Part shown: piece by piece, positions 1 to 9,119 of the stretch
How the letters are laid out: every line of letters starts with the position of its first letter
Numbering within the stretch: position 1 is the stretch's first letter
NCBI RefSeq assembly: GCF_021603585.1
Contig: NZ_BQHI01000005.1
Location: 186,001-250,000 of the forward strand
DNA length: 64,000 nucleotides
Direction of reading: 5' to 3'
Origin: Pseudomonas sputi
GTDB taxonomy: Bacteria > Pseudomonadota > Gammaproteobacteria > Pseudomonadales > Pseudomonadaceae
The notes under the pieces: model-generated
The model's input: only the letters and a program-made list of their open reading frames with translations
Database searches by the model: none
Told to the model about the DNA's origin: nothing
Program-made: the position numbers and the translations under genes

Positions 1-1
1 G

Positions 2-370
2 AAGGACTGCGCAGGCGAGCCTGAGCTGATCCTGATCGCCACCGGTTCGGAAGTCGGCCTGGCCGTTCAGGCCTACGACAAACTGACCGAGCAAGGCCGC
101 AAGGTGCGCGTGGTTTCCATGCCGTGCACCAGCGCGTTCGACGCTCAGGACGCCAGCTACAAGCAATCGGTCCTGCCGTTGCAGGTCAGCGCGCGGATCG
201 CGATCGAAGCGGCCCACGCCGACTTCTGGTTCAAGTACGTGGGTCTGGAAGGTCGCGTGATCGGCATGACCACCTACGGCGAATCGGCTCCGGCTTCGGC
301 ACTGTTCGAAGAGTTCGGCTTCACCCTGGAAAACATCCTGGGTCAGGCTGAAGAGCTGCTGGAAGACTGA
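2..370 (+). CDS. tkt: Transketolase, C-terminal end (partial)
   Basis: This is the last ~122 codons of transketolase; the gene begins left of the window. Transketolase moves two-carbon ketol units between sugar phosphates in the pentose phosphate pathway with thiamine diphosphate. The C-terminal domain is recognisable from the run [14 protein letters not shown], the segment [17 protein letters not shown] and the tail [18 protein letters not shown], which are typical of bacterial transketolases. The order tkt-epd-pgk-fba that follows is usual in Pseudomonas and supports the call. A REPIN and a gap of ~176 bp separate it from epd. Confidence is high despite truncation. Confidence 0.95.
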   Translation, partial: KDCAGEPELILIATGSEVGLAVQAYDKLTEQGRKVRVVSMPCTSAFDAQDASYKQSVLPLQVSARIAIEAAHADFWFKYVGLEGRVIGMTTYGESAPASALFEEFGFTLENILGQAEELLED

Positions 371-400
371 TCCAGATCAGGTGTCGTCCGGACTGACGCC

Positions 401-490
401 CTCGCGAGCAAGCTCGCTCCCACAGGTTCTTTGGTGTACACAAAATGTGTGACCAACCTAGAACACTGTGGGAGCGAGCTTGCTCGCGAA
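401..490. repeat. REPIN (inverted pair of REP hairpins)
   Basis: Two REP units face each other between tkt and epd. The left unit is CTCGCGAGCAAGCTCGCTCC at 401-420 and the right is its reverse complement at about 471-490, each followed or preceded by CCACAG/CTGTGG, with ~40 bp between them. This is the standard REPIN layout of fluorescens-group genomes. It may also end tkt transcription or protect its 3' end, which is inference. Confidence 0.9.
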
Positions 491-546
491 AGCGGTGGCT
501 CTGACCACACTGCAATAACGGATTTACCACGGTAATCGAGAACCCC

Positions 547-1599
547 ATGCCTCAACCGCGTCCCTACAAAGTTGCACTCAACGGCTACGGCCGGATTGGT
601 CGTTGCGTCTTGCGTGCGTTGTTCGAGCGAGGCGAAAAGGCCGGGTTCGAGATTGTCGCGATCAACGATCTGGCCGACATGGCCAGCATCGAATACCTGA
701 CACGCTTCGACTCCACCCACGGCCGGTTCCCCGGCGAGGTGAAGGTCGATGGCGATTGTCTGCATATTAATGGCGACTGCGTGAAGGTCCTGCGCAGTGC
801 CACCCCCGAAGGCATCGATTGGGCGTCGCTGGGCGTCGATCTGGTGCTCGAATGCTCCGGCGCCTGGCACACCCGCGCAGACGGCCAGCGTTTTCTCGAC
901 GCCGGCGCGCCGCGTGTGCTGTTTTCCCAGCCGATGGCCAGCGAGGCGGATGTCGATGCCACCATCGTCTACGGCGTCAATCAGGATTGCCTGACCGGCG
1001 ACGAACTGCTGGTGTCCAACGCCTCCTGCACCACCAACTGCGGCGTACCGCTGTTGCGTCTGCTGGATCAGGCGGTCGGCCTGGATTACGTGTCGATCAC
1101 CACGATTCACTCGGCGATGAACGATCAGCCGGTGATCGACGCCTATCACCACGAAGACCTGCGCCGCACCCGTTCGGCGTTCCAGTCGGTGATCCCGGTG
1201 TCCACCGGTCTGGCGCGCGGCATCGAGCGCCTGCTGCCGGAACTTGCCGGGCGAATCCAGGCCAAAGCCGTACGCGTGCCGACGGTCAACGTGTCCTGCC
1301 TCGACATCACGATGCAGACCGCAAGCGACACCGACGCGGGCGAGGTCAACCGGATCCTGCGCGACGCCGCCACCAGCGGCCCGCTCAAAGGTCTGCTGGC
1401 CTACACCGAATTGCCTCACGCCAGTTGTGATTTCAACCATGACCCACATTCGGCCATCGTCGATGCCAGTCAGACCCGCGTTTCCGGCCCTCGGCTGGTG
1501 AACATCCTGGCCTGGTTCGACAACGAATGGGGTTTTGCCAACCGAATGCTGGATGTTGCAGAACACTATCTGCAAACAGCGACTTCAAAAAAACCGTAG
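547..1599 (+). CDS. epd: D-erythrose-4-phosphate dehydrogenase
   Basis: 350 aa member of the GAPDH family. It oxidises erythrose 4-phosphate to 4-phosphoerythronate, the first step of pyridoxal phosphate synthesis by the deoxyxylulose route. The N-terminal Rossmann motif NGYGRIGR lies at residues ~12-19 and the catalytic cysteine is C161 in SNASCTTNC; the C-terminal NEWGF motif is present. Placement between tkt and pgk fits epd rather than a glycolytic gap gene, but glyceraldehyde-3-phosphate dehydrogenase activity cannot be excluded from sequence. The ATG at 547 leaves the complete nucleotide-binding domain. pgk starts 12 bp after the stop, so the two are probably cotranscribed. Confidence 0.92.
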   Translation: MPQPRPYKVALNGYGRIGRCVLRALFERGEKAGFEIVAINDLADMASIEYLTRFDSTHGRFPGEVKVDGDCLHINGDCVKVLRSATPEGIDWASLGVDLVLECSGAWHTRADGQRFLDAGAPRVLFSQPMASEADVDATIVYGVNQDCLTGDELLVSNASCTTNCGVPLLRLLDQAVGLDYVSITTIHSAMNDQPVIDAYHHEDLRRTRSAFQSVIPVSTGLARGIERLLPELAGRIQAKAVRVPTVNVSCLDITMQTASDTDAGEVNRILRDAATSGPLKGLLAYTELPHASCDFNHDPHSAIVDASQTRVSGPRLVNILAWFDNEWGFANRMLDVAEHYLQTATSKKP

Positions 1600-1611
1600 G
1601 AAGTGCGACCC

Positions 1612-2775
1612 ATGACCGTGTTGAAGATGTCCGACCTCGATCTGCAAGGTAAGCGCGTATTGATCCGCGAAGACCTCAACGTCCCAGTCAAGGACGGTGT
1701 TGTCACCAGCGATGCGCGTATCCTGGCTTCGCTGCCGACCATCAAGCTGGCCCTGGAAAAAGGCGCGGCCGTGATGGTCTGCTCGCACCTGGGTCGTCCG
1801 ACCGAAGGCGAATTCTCCGCCGAGAACAGCCTCAAGCCAGTCGCTGAGTACCTGAGCAAGGCCCTGGGCCGCGAAGTGCCGCTGGTGGCCGATTACCTGG
1901 GCGGCGTTGACGTCAAGGCCGGCGATATCGTGCTGTTCGAAAACGTGCGCTTCAACAAGGGCGAGAAAAAGAACGCCGACGAGTTGGCCCAGCAATACGC
2001 TGCCCTGTGCGACGTGTTCGTGATGGACGCTTTCGGTACCGCTCACCGCGCCGAAGGTTCGACCCACGGCGTGGCCAGGTTCGCCAAGGTCGCCGCTGCC
2101 GGCCCGCTGCTGGCTGCTGAGCTCGACGCGCTGGGCAAAGCCCTGGGCGCACCGGCCAAGCCGATGGCGGCCATCGTTGCCGGCTCCAAGGTGTCGACCA
2201 AACTCGACGTACTGAACAGCCTGAGCCAGATCTGCGATCAACTGATCGTCGGCGGCGGCATCGCCAACACCTTCCTCGCTGCGGCCGGTCACCCGGTCGG
2301 CAAGTCGCTGTACGAGCCGGACCTGCTGGACACTGCGCGGGCCATCGCCGCCAAGGTCAGCGTTCCGCTGCCGGTGGACGTGGTGGTTGCCAAGGAATTC
2401 GCCGAGAGCGCCGAAGCGACTGTAAAACTGATCGCTGACGTGGCTGCCGACGACATGATCCTCGACATCGGCCCGCAAACCGCGGCCAACTTCGCCGAAC
2501 TGCTGAAGTCGTCGAAAACCATCCTGTGGAACGGCCCGGTCGGCGTCTTCGAATTCGACCAGTTCGGCAACGGCACCAAAGTACTGGCCGAAGCCATCGC
2601 CGAAAGCGCGGCGTTCTCGATTGCCGGCGGTGGCGACACCCTGGCGGCCATCGATAAATATGGCGTGGCGCAAAAGATCTCCTACATTTCCACCGGCGGT
2701 GGTGCGTTTCTCGAATTCGTCGAAGGCAAGGTGCTGCCGGCCGTTGAAGTCCTGGAAAGCCGGGCCAAGGCCTGA
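1612..2775 (+). CDS. pgk: Phosphoglycerate kinase
   Basis: 387 aa cytosolic glycolytic enzyme that transfers phosphate from 1,3-bisphosphoglycerate to ADP. The family N-terminus ([15 protein letters not shown]), the substrate-binding SHLGRP motif at ~60, and the nucleotide-binding GPVGVFE and GGGDT segments near the C-terminus are all present, and the length is normal. I choose the ATG at 1612 ([12 protein letters not shown]) because an earlier in-frame GTG at 1603 lies only three codons upstream, almost at the epd stop. It follows epd closely and precedes two lipoprotein genes and fba. Confidence 0.96.
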   Translation: MTVLKMSDLDLQGKRVLIREDLNVPVKDGVVTSDARILASLPTIKLALEKGAAVMVCSHLGRPTEGEFSAENSLKPVAEYLSKALGREVPLVADYLGGVDVKAGDIVLFENVRFNKGEKKNADELAQQYAALCDVFVMDAFGTAHRAEGSTHGVARFAKVAAAGPLLAAELDALGKALGAPAKPMAAIVAGSKVSTKLDVLNSLSQICDQLIVGGGIANTFLAAAGHPVGKSLYEPDLLDTARAIAAKVSVPLPVDVVVAKEFAESAEATVKLIADVAADDMILDIGPQTAANFAELLKSSKTILWNGPVGVFEFDQFGNGTKVLAEAIAESAAFSIAGGGDTLAAIDKYGVAQKISYISTGGGAFLEFVEGKVLPAVEVLESRAKA

Positions 2776-2809
2776 GGCCGCCCGTTTGGCCAGGCAAAGG
2801 AGTGTTCAG

Positions 2810-3031
2810 ATGGTCAAGTCGTTAGCGCTGTTGCTGCTGACCGGTGCGCTGGCGGCCTGCGGGAGCAACCCGAAGGCCGAGCCGACACCGGCACCGGGCG
2901 AGGCCCGGAAAGGTTGCTACCAGGCCGACTGGCAGGCCGAAACCAACCCGGTGCTGAACAAGCGCTCGGGGCCGGAAGGCCTGGACAAATACGAGACGCA
3001 AACCCCGGCCAAGGAACATGGTTGTCCTTGA
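2810..3031 (+). CDS. Small predicted lipoprotein
   Basis: 73 aa protein with a clear lipoprotein signal: a short basic start, a leucine-rich core (LALLLLTG) and the lipobox LAAC with the acylated cysteine near residue 17. The mature part is short, proline-rich at first (PKAEPTPAPG) and carries two more cysteines. The start ATG at 2810 is preceded by AAGGAG. It sits 34 bp after pgk and before a MliC-like lipoprotein, an arrangement found in other pseudomonads. No function is known to me. It is probably anchored in the outer membrane. Confidence 0.8.
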   Translation: MVKSLALLLLTGALAACGSNPKAEPTPAPGEARKGCYQADWQAETNPVLNKRSGPEGLDKYETQTPAKEHGCP

Positions 3032-3088
3032 CCGGTCTGACTCTTTAACTCAGGGCCGGCGGCGTGCGCTGCCGGTCGAGGAACACGG

Positions 3089-3421
3089 ATGAAAGGCTTG
3101 ATCGCCGTTGCGGCACTGGGCTTGTTGGGTGGTTGCGCGCAGTGGAACCCGTTCCAGTCGTCCAGCCCTGTGGATAACTGGACCACCTGGACCTGCGACA
3201 GCCAGGCCAAGGTGCTGTGGCGCTACACCGATGCCGCCCGCCAGGAAGTCGATGTGCGCCTGGGCGGCGGCGATCAGGTCTATCGCCTGAAAGAAGAGCC
3301 GGGTGCCTCGGGCGCGCTGTACAGCGACGACATGCTGGCGTTTCACATCAAAGGTGAGGAAGGCCTGGTTTACTGGGTCGCCACCAATGATCTGATCGGC
3401 CGTGGCTGCAAGGCCGAATAA
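3089..3421 (+). CDS. MliC-family lipoprotein (putative C-type lysozyme inhibitor)
   Basis: 110 aa predicted lipoprotein with lipobox LLGGC at residues ~11-15. The mature part has the MliC pattern: a tryptophan- and cysteine-containing first strand (WTTWTCDSQ), then VLWRY, a beta-rich centre with a GALYSDD turn, and a terminal cysteine in GRGCKAE that could pair with the first. MliC proteins bind and inhibit vertebrate-type lysozyme in the periplasm or at the outer membrane. The relation is by overall pattern, so inhibitor activity is inference. It lies between the small lipoprotein and fba in the glycolytic cluster; a second putative lysozyme-related protein (LprI type) is at 44472. Confidence 0.72.
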   Translation: MKGLIAVAALGLLGGCAQWNPFQSSSPVDNWTTWTCDSQAKVLWRYTDAARQEVDVRLGGGDQVYRLKEEPGASGALYSDDMLAFHIKGEEGLVYWVATNDLIGRGCKAE

Positions 3422-3546
3422 AACAGAATTTGCTTTATCGAATCACCAGGCCGGGCCTCAACCCCCGATCTGCAATCACTTGAATAGCCGCCGCCGCTCC
3501 GGCAGGCTGGCACGATTAACGACCCAAACCGGGAGAGAGACACACA

Positions 3547-4611
3547 ATGGCACTTATCAGCATGCGCCAGATGCTGGACCACGCAGCCGAGTTCGGCTAC
3601 GGCGTTCCAGCCTTCAACGTCAACAACCTTGAGCAGATGCGCGCCATCATGGAAGCCGCTGACAAGACTGACTCCCCGGTGATCGTCCAGGCTTCGGCCG
3701 GTGCCCGCAAATACGCCGGCGCCCCGTTCCTGCGTCACCTGATCCTGGCCGCGATCGAAGAATTCCCGCACATCCCGGTGTGCATGCACCAGGACCACGG
3801 CACCAGCCCTGACGTCTGCCAGCGCTCCATTCAACTGGGCTTCAGCTCGGTCATGATGGACGGCTCCCTCGGCGAAGACGGCAAGACCCCGACCGACTAC
3901 GAATACAACGTCCGCGTGACCCAACAAACCGTCGCCATGGCCCACGCCTGCGGCGTTTCGGTTGAAGGCGAGCTGGGCTGCCTGGGTTCGCTGGAAACCG
4001 GCATGGCCGGTGAAGAAGACGGCATCGGCGCCGAAGGCGTTCTGGATCACAGCCAGATGCTGACCGACCCGGAAGAAGCTGCTGACTTCGTCAAGAAGAC
4101 TCAGGTTGATGCCCTGGCCATCGCCATCGGCACCAGCCACGGCGCCTACAAGTTCACCAAGCCACCTACCGGTGACGTGCTGGCGATCGACCGCATCAAG
4201 GAAATCCACAAACGCATCCCGAACACCCACCTGGTGATGCACGGTTCCTCGTCGGTGCCACAAGAGTGGCTGGCGATCATCAACCAGTACGGTGGCGACA
4301 TCAAAGAAACCTACGGCGTACCGGTTGAAGAAATCGTCGAAGGCATCAAGCACGGCGTGCGCAAGGTCAACATCGACACCGACCTGCGTCTGGCCTCCAC
4401 CGGCGCCATGCGTCGCCTGATGGCCACCAACCCGAGCGAGTTCGACCCACGTAAATTCTTCGGCGAAACCGTGAAGGCGATGCGCGATGTATGTATCGCT
4501 CGTTATGAGGCTTTCGGTACTGCTGGCAACGCTTCGAAGATCAAGCCGATCTCGCTGGAAAGCATGTATCAGCGTTATCTGAAGGGTGAGTTGAACGCCA
4601 AGGTCAATTGA
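3547..4611 (+). CDS. fba: Fructose-1,6-bisphosphate aldolase, class II
   Basis: 354 aa zinc-dependent class II aldolase that interconverts fructose 1,6-bisphosphate with dihydroxyacetone phosphate and glyceraldehyde 3-phosphate. Metal and catalytic motifs are visible: HQDHG at ~82-86, the SVMMDGS strand, the VEGELG glutamate segment, a histidine in [10 protein letters not shown] and in VMHGSSSVP, and the phosphate-binding NIDTDLR run. The length fits the Calvin-type subgroup seen in Pseudomonas. GAGAGAC just upstream of the ATG is a plausible ribosome site. A strong terminator follows at 4638. Confidence 0.97.
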   Translation: MALISMRQMLDHAAEFGYGVPAFNVNNLEQMRAIMEAADKTDSPVIVQASAGARKYAGAPFLRHLILAAIEEFPHIPVCMHQDHGTSPDVCQRSIQLGFSSVMMDGSLGEDGKTPTDYEYNVRVTQQTVAMAHACGVSVEGELGCLGSLETGMAGEEDGIGAEGVLDHSQMLTDPEEAADFVKKTQVDALAIAIGTSHGAYKFTKPPTGDVLAIDRIKEIHKRIPNTHLVMHGSSSVPQEWLAIINQYGGDIKETYGVPVEEIVEGIKHGVRKVNIDTDLRLASTGAMRRLMATNPSEFDPRKFFGETVKAMRDVCIARYEAFGTAGNASKIKPISLESMYQRYLKGELNAKVN

Positions 4612-4637
4612 GACTGGGTGTTGAGCTGAGTTGAAAG

Positions 4638-4665
4638 AAACCCGCCGTGAGGCGGGTTTTTTTTG
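4638..4665 (+). terminator. Intrinsic terminator after fba
   Basis: AAACCCGCC and GGCGGGTTT pair around a four-base GTGA loop and are followed by a run of T. It ends the fba transcript and, because the A-run is symmetrical, may also serve the convergent DUF6124 gene. Confidence 0.93.
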
Positions 4666-4694
4666 AGCCGATTTTGTCGGATGAACGAGGGTTC

Positions 4695-5054
4695 CTAGTT
4701 CGGCTCGACGTGATCCAGCGCCTGATTCACCGCCAGTTCCCCCAGCATCACCAACTGCGCAATGCCTATCGCGGTTTTGCGCTCGGCGGGAGGGAGAGTG
4801 GCGGCGAAGTTGTTGAGCATTTCGCTGGCGGAGCCGAGGGTTTCGCTGGCGTTGGCCAGCAGGGATTCGGTGTTGTAGGCGGGGTTGGCGAAGTACATGC
4901 GGTCGGGTTCGTTGACCGTGGCCATGATGCGGGCGCCGGGGCAGAGGTAGTGGTCGAGGGCGCGTTCGGCGGCTTCGTTGAGTTTGGTGGGGTCGAGGGG
5001 ATCGTAGGGGGAGGCCGGGTCTGTGACCGGCGGATGAGGCGTCGATTGAATCAT
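4695..5054 (-). CDS. DUF6124 family protein
   Basis: 119 aa cytosolic protein of unknown function in a family that is abundant and often multi-copy in Pseudomonas. Typical features are the proline-rich start, the KLNEAAERALDHYL helix, and the C-terminal helix AIGIAQLVMLGELAVNQALDHV. It has no signal peptide or membrane segment. GGAGA lies 7 bases before the start codon. The long upstream region carries an unusual set of small hairpins with identical loops (see the leader entry), so control at the RNA level is possible. It converges on fba. Confidence 0.75.
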   Translation of the reverse strand: MIQSTPHPPVTDPASPYDPLDPTKLNEAAERALDHYLCPGARIMATVNEPDRMYFANPAYNTESLLANASETLGSASEMLNNFAATLPPAERKTAIGIAQLVMLGELAVNQALDHVEPN

Positions 5055-5262
5055 GTTTCGTCTCCGGGAAATGGAGCCGACACCGGATCGCTACTAAACG
5101 ATGGGGTGGCAGCTGAACGCAGGTTAGTAGACCGGGGAGACGCGAACCGGCGCGCCCGAAAGCGCCCTGCGTACAGCTACCATCAAGCGCAGATATCGAG
5201 ATATCTCACTTTCTGGAGTGCAAATACGCCTCGCGAACCCTCGGGCTACTAAACCCGATCAC
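5055..5262 (-). promoter_or_regulatory. Candidate structured leader RNA upstream of the DUF6124 gene
   Basis: On the coding (minus) strand two hairpins expose the same loop TTTAGTAG on different stems: TCGGG/CCCGA at 5241-5258 and ATCG/CGAT at 5087-5102. Between them, at 5122-5133, GGT/ACC closes the loop CTACTA, which is complementary to the other two loops. Changed stems with a kept loop, plus a loop able to pair with either, suggest a kissing or switching RNA. No known RNA family was recognised. The rest of the 5055-5418 gap shows no gene. Confidence 0.4.
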
Positions 5263-5418
5263 TGCGAATCAGTGACCCGAATCAAGTTACCGATGGCCCT
5301 CCAGGCGCACAAGCCGGCGGATTCTGGCGTACCGGTAGGCCGCGACGCAAGCCGTTGTAGGCTTCGGGACGTTACGCGCACTGCCTTTAAACAGAAGCCT
5401 TAAACGGTCGCGCGGCTG

Positions 5419-6087
5419 CTATTTATTGTGATCGATATCGAGTTTGGAGAACGTCACCTGCCCACCCTCACTGGTGTACCCGGTGTTGTCCTGCACATAC
5501 ACGCCCGCCTTGAAATACAGCGGCTTGTTGCGCCACGTCGCGCTGATCTGCGAATCCCACTGATACCCGGCTGCACTCACGCCCAGCGCACCGCCGGGGC
5601 TCAGGTGAATGAGGTAGTTGAACTCGCGATTGAGTTTGATCCCGGTGGCGAGGGTGATGACGCGGCTTTCGTCCTGATCCGGATGGGTGCGCAGCTTGAT
5701 CACCAGGTTGCCGGTTTGGGTTTTTTCTTTGTATTGGTATTCAAGCTTGAGCATCGGCTTCTGGCTTTCATAGGCGTGGATCTGGCCGATGACGATCTTG
5801 CCGGAGCTGGGCACCTTGTTGACCGAAAGGGTCGCGCGCAGCAGGTTGTCGGCGTCGGGGTAATACCAGTTGCGCAATGTTCCATTGCTGTAGGTCTCGC
5901 GCAGTTCAGTGCGCGGATAAATGGCGTTTTCGGTTTTCGAGCCGGTCACCGGGGACCAGAAGAACAGGGTGCCGGTGTCGGAATGGAAGTACTGATCTTT
6001 GAAGCCGTTCACCAGTTTGGAGGTTTCGACAGTGTAGGGCGGGCTGCCAACGGGAACGCTGAGGTTCCAGGTTGCGAGGTCGATCAT
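5419..6087 (-). CDS. Polysaccharide lyase family 7 protein (alginate lyase type)
   Basis: 222 aa single-domain PL7 protein. All three family signatures are present: RTELRE (~59-64), the catalytic pair GQIHA (~104-108) and YFKAGVYVQ near the C-terminus. PL7 enzymes cleave alginate by beta-elimination. The protein begins directly with the lyase fold (MIDLATWNLSVPVG) and has no signal peptide, so it is either cytosolic or leaves by a non-classical path. Its neighbours are not alginate genes. The start is the ATG closest to the domain start. Substrate preference cannot be read from the sequence. Confidence 0.88.
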   Translation of the reverse strand: MIDLATWNLSVPVGSPPYTVETSKLVNGFKDQYFHSDTGTLFFWSPVTGSKTENAIYPRTELRETYSNGTLRNWYYPDADNLLRATLSVNKVPSSGKIVIGQIHAYESQKPMLKLEYQYKEKTQTGNLVIKLRTHPDQDESRVITLATGIKLNREFNYLIHLSPGGALGVSAAGYQWDSQISATWRNKPLYFKAGVYVQDNTGYTSEGGQVTFSKLDIDHNK

Positions 6088-6438
6088 GTCGGTTCTTCCA
6101 CTCTATTTCTCTTGCACGCGCGTGCCAGAAGCTCTAGCCCGCGCCTCTTGGGGGCGGCCTTTATAAGCGTAGAGGGATTTTTTGTTAACGGCCGTCTGGC
6201 GGATGATTGGCGTCAACATCCTGTCGAAATGCCACCTTTCCCGGAATTCGGGGCTTGCGGCCGTGACCGTTAGTCGGCTGATGACCGGTTTGGTTAAATG
6301 ATGGCTGGATGACAGCTATTGCTTTTACAGATCCCGGACTAGAGTGAAGACTCGGTGACTGTACGGTTTTCATAAAAAACCGCGCAGCGTACTGACTCGA
6401 GAGGCCACGACACGAGATGTCCCGAAAAGAGAAGCAGC
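6088..6438. other. Intergenic region between divergent genes, no gene seen
   Basis: 351 bp between the PL7 lyase and the diguanylate cyclase/phosphodiesterase gene. It must hold both promoters. I saw no convincing consensus promoter, terminator or repeat. Confidence 0.5.
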
Positions 6439-8562
6439 ATGGAATGCGCGCAACCCCAGCCAGGTGAAGGCAGCTCAGTCCTTTTGATCGTTGATGATTA
6501 CCCTGAAAACCTGATCAGCATGCGCGCGTTGCTGCAGCGCCAGGATTGGCAGGTCTTGACCGCCGCCTCTGGTTTCGAAGCGCTCAGCCTGCTGCTCGAG
6601 CACGACATCGACCTGGTGCTGCTGGATGTGCAGATGCCGGGGATGGACGGTTTCGAAGTCGCGCGCCTGATGCGCGGCAGCCAGCGCACACGCCTGACCC
6701 CTATCATTTTCCTCACCGCCAACGAGCAGTCCCAGGACGCCGTGATCAAAGGCTACGCCAGCGGTGCGGTGGATTACCTGTTCAAACCCTTCGATCCGCA
6801 GATTCTCAAGCCGAAAGTCCAGGCGTTGCTCGAGCACCAGCGCAATCGCCGGGCCTTGCAGCGTTTGAGTCAGGATCTGGAATCGGCGCGAGCCTTCAAT
6901 GCCTCGGTGCTGGATAACGCTGCCGAAGGCATTCTGGTGTTGGGTGAGGATGGCTTGATCCGTTTCGCCAACCCGGCGATTTCCCGGTTGCTCAATGCGC
7001 CGGTGAAAGAGCTGGAAGGGCAGGAGTTTCTCGATTTCCTGCAGAAACCGCACATTCCGCTGTGGGCCGATTCCGAGTTTTACGCCGGCTACAAGCGTGG
7101 CGAGACGTTGCGTCTACACGACGCGTTGCTGCGTACCGCTCCGGGGCAGCAGGTGCCGGTGGCCTTGTCCTGTGCGCCGCTGCCCAGTGAACAGCACGCG
7201 ATGGTGGTGACGGTACTGGACATGTCGGTGGTGCGCCATCTGCATCAGCAGCTGGAGTTTCAGGCCGTCACCGACCCGCTGACCGGGCTGCTCAATCGCC
7301 GGGGCTTTTACCAGACCGTGGAGAACCTGCTGCTGCGCGGTGAACGCACGGACAGCAGTTGGGTGTTGATGTACCTCGATCTCGATGGCTTCAAGCGGGT
7401 CAATGATTCCCTTGGGCATGATGCCGGGGACCGAGTGCTGCGCTGGGTCTCCGAACAATTGAAAACCTGTCTGCGGCCCTTCGACATTCTGGCGCGGATG
7501 GGCGGTGATGAGTTCACTGCGCTGCTGGATCTGGAATTCCCCGAACAAGCGGCGAAGATTGCCGAGAAGCTCATCGAGCGGGTGTCGATCTGTCAGCAGA
7601 TCGAAGGCCTGGATATTGCTCTGGGTGCGAGCATCGGCATCGCCACCTACCCGGACTGCGGCAACAACCTCGACGGTTTGCTGCGCGCCTCGGACATCGC
7701 CATGTACGAGGCCAAGCGGGCCGGGCGTCAGCAATATCGCTTCTACGATCATGAAATGAACGGCCGCGCGCGGTCGCGGCTGATGCTGGAAGAGAGCGTG
7801 CGCAGCGCCATCGAGAACCGCGATTTCAATCTGGTGTATCAGCCGCAGGTGGCCATTGGTGATGGTCGCGTTCGTGGTTTCGAGGCGCTGCTGCGCTGGC
7901 AGCACCCGAGTGTCGGCGACGTGCCGCCGGGACTGTTCCTGCCGTTGCTGGAGGAGGCCACGCTGATCAGCCGGCTCGGCAGCTGGATCTATCATCGCAG
8001 CGCCGGGCAACGTAAGGCGTGGGAGTCCGAATTTTCCAGGGATCTGGTCATTGGCGTGAGCCTGAGCAACACCCAGTTCGGCCTGCCGAATCTGGTCACC
8101 GAATTGCGTCAGGTGCTGGAGCGCCATGGTTTGCAGCCGCACCAGATGGAAGTGGAAGTGACCGAGGACGCGCTGACGATCAACCCGGATGAAACCCGCA
8201 AACAACTGAAGCTGCTGCGCAATCTCGGGGTGCGGGTGGCGCTGGACGATTTCGGTTCCGGCGCCTGCTCGCTGGCGCATCTGCGTGATCTGGAACTGGA
8301 CACCCTCAAGCTTGATCGACACCTGATCGCCCGATTGCCGGACTCCTCCCGCGACGCTTCGCTGGTGCGCATGGTCATCGATCTGTGCAAGGAATACGGC
8401 TTGCTGGTGATTGCCGAAGGCGTGGAAACCGTCGAGCAATACCAGTGGTTGCGAGCCCATGGTTGTGAGTACGTGCAAGGGTTTCTGGTGGCGCGGCCGT
8501 TGGTCGCCGAGGACACCGTCCGCTTTACCGAGCCGTTCGACTGGAGCGCGTTGGCCGGTTGA
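6439..8562 (+). CDS. Response regulator with REC, PAS, GGDEF and EAL domains
   Basis: 707 aa cytosolic cyclic di-GMP enzyme. The receiver domain (~14-125) has the phosphoacceptor D63 in VLLDVQMPGMDG and the lysine in FKPFDP. A PAS domain follows (~145-265). The GGDEF domain is intact, with GGDEF at ~355-359 and an inhibitory site RPFD five residues before it. The EAL domain keeps FEALLRW, SNTQF, EVEVTED, DDFGSG, the lysine in TLKLDR, IAEGVE and the glutamine in QGFLVARPL, so both synthesis and breakdown of c-di-GMP look possible. No histidine kinase gene is adjacent. AGAGAAG precedes the ATG. Confidence 0.93.
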   Translation: MECAQPQPGEGSSVLLIVDDYPENLISMRALLQRQDWQVLTAASGFEALSLLLEHDIDLVLLDVQMPGMDGFEVARLMRGSQRTRLTPIIFLTANEQSQDAVIKGYASGAVDYLFKPFDPQILKPKVQALLEHQRNRRALQRLSQDLESARAFNASVLDNAAEGILVLGEDGLIRFANPAISRLLNAPVKELEGQEFLDFLQKPHIPLWADSEFYAGYKRGETLRLHDALLRTAPGQQVPVALSCAPLPSEQHAMVVTVLDMSVVRHLHQQLEFQAVTDPLTGLLNRRGFYQTVENLLLRGERTDSSWVLMYLDLDGFKRVNDSLGHDAGDRVLRWVSEQLKTCLRPFDILARMGGDEFTALLDLEFPEQAAKIAEKLIERVSICQQIEGLDIALGASIGIATYPDCGNNLDGLLRASDIAMYEAKRAGRQQYRFYDHEMNGRARSRLMLEESVRSAIENRDFNLVYQPQVAIGDGRVRGFEALLRWQHPSVGDVPPGLFLPLLEEATLISRLGSWIYHRSAGQRKAWESEFSRDLVIGVSLSNTQFGLPNLVTELRQVLERHGLQPHQMEVEVTEDALTINPDETRKQLKLLRNLGVRVALDDFGSGACSLAHLRDLELDTLKLDRHLIARLPDSSRDASLVRMVIDLCKEYGLLVIAEGVETVEQYQWLRAHGCEYVQGFLVARPLVAEDTVRFTEPFDWSALAG

Positions 8563-8603
8563 ATTCGCTACACTGGCGACCTTTTCATGACCCGTGCCGC
8601 CCG

Positions 8604-9095
8604 ATGACTGCGTTGAAATACCTCCAGGCCTATCCCGCGAATCTGCAGGATCAGGTGCGCCAATTGATCGCTGACAACCGCCTCGGTGACTATCTGAACC
8701 AGCGCTATCCGGGCCGCCACGATGTGCAGAGCGACAAGGCGCTGTACGGCTACGCGCTGGACCTGAAACAGGAATACCTGCGCAACGCCCCGGCCATCGA
8801 CAAGGTCCTGTTCGACAACCGCCTCGACCTGACCCACCGCGCCCTCGGCCTGCACACCACGGTCTCGCGGGTGCAGGGCGGCAAGCTCAAGGCCAAGAAA
8901 GAGATTCGCATCGCCTCGCTGTTCAAGGACGCCGCGCCGGAGTTTCTGAAGATGATCGTGGTGCACGAGTTGGCGCACTTCAAGGAGTCGGATCACAACA
9001 AGGCGTTCTATAAGTTATGTGAGCACATGCTGCCGGGCTACCACCAGGTCGAGTTCGACCTGCGGGTGTACCTGACGTGGCGGGACATGCAATAA
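8604..9095 (+). CDS. YgjP-like M48-type metallopeptidase domain protein
   Basis: 163 aa protein of the DUF45/YgjP group. The zinc motif HELAH lies at ~123-127, followed by the downstream histidine in ESDHNKAFY, which matches the family. The start MTALKYLQ at 8604 is chosen because earlier codons in frame run through the end of the preceding EAL gene. It has no signal peptide. Whether it acts as a protease is not established; the fold is related to SprT/wss-type peptidases. It is followed after 24 bp by a winged-helix gene and the two may be cotranscribed. Confidence 0.8.
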   Translation: MTALKYLQAYPANLQDQVRQLIADNRLGDYLNQRYPGRHDVQSDKALYGYALDLKQEYLRNAPAIDKVLFDNRLDLTHRALGLHTTVSRVQGGKLKAKKEIRIASLFKDAAPEFLKMIVVHELAHFKESDHNKAFYKLCEHMLPGYHQVEFDLRVYLTWRDMQ

Positions 9096-9119
9096 GACAT
9101 CAAACAACGGAGCGCATGC

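Noticed and set aside
401-490. Repeat pairs as a CRISPR array
   Set aside because: Only two inverted units occur, with no set of direct repeats and unique spacers, and no cas genes.
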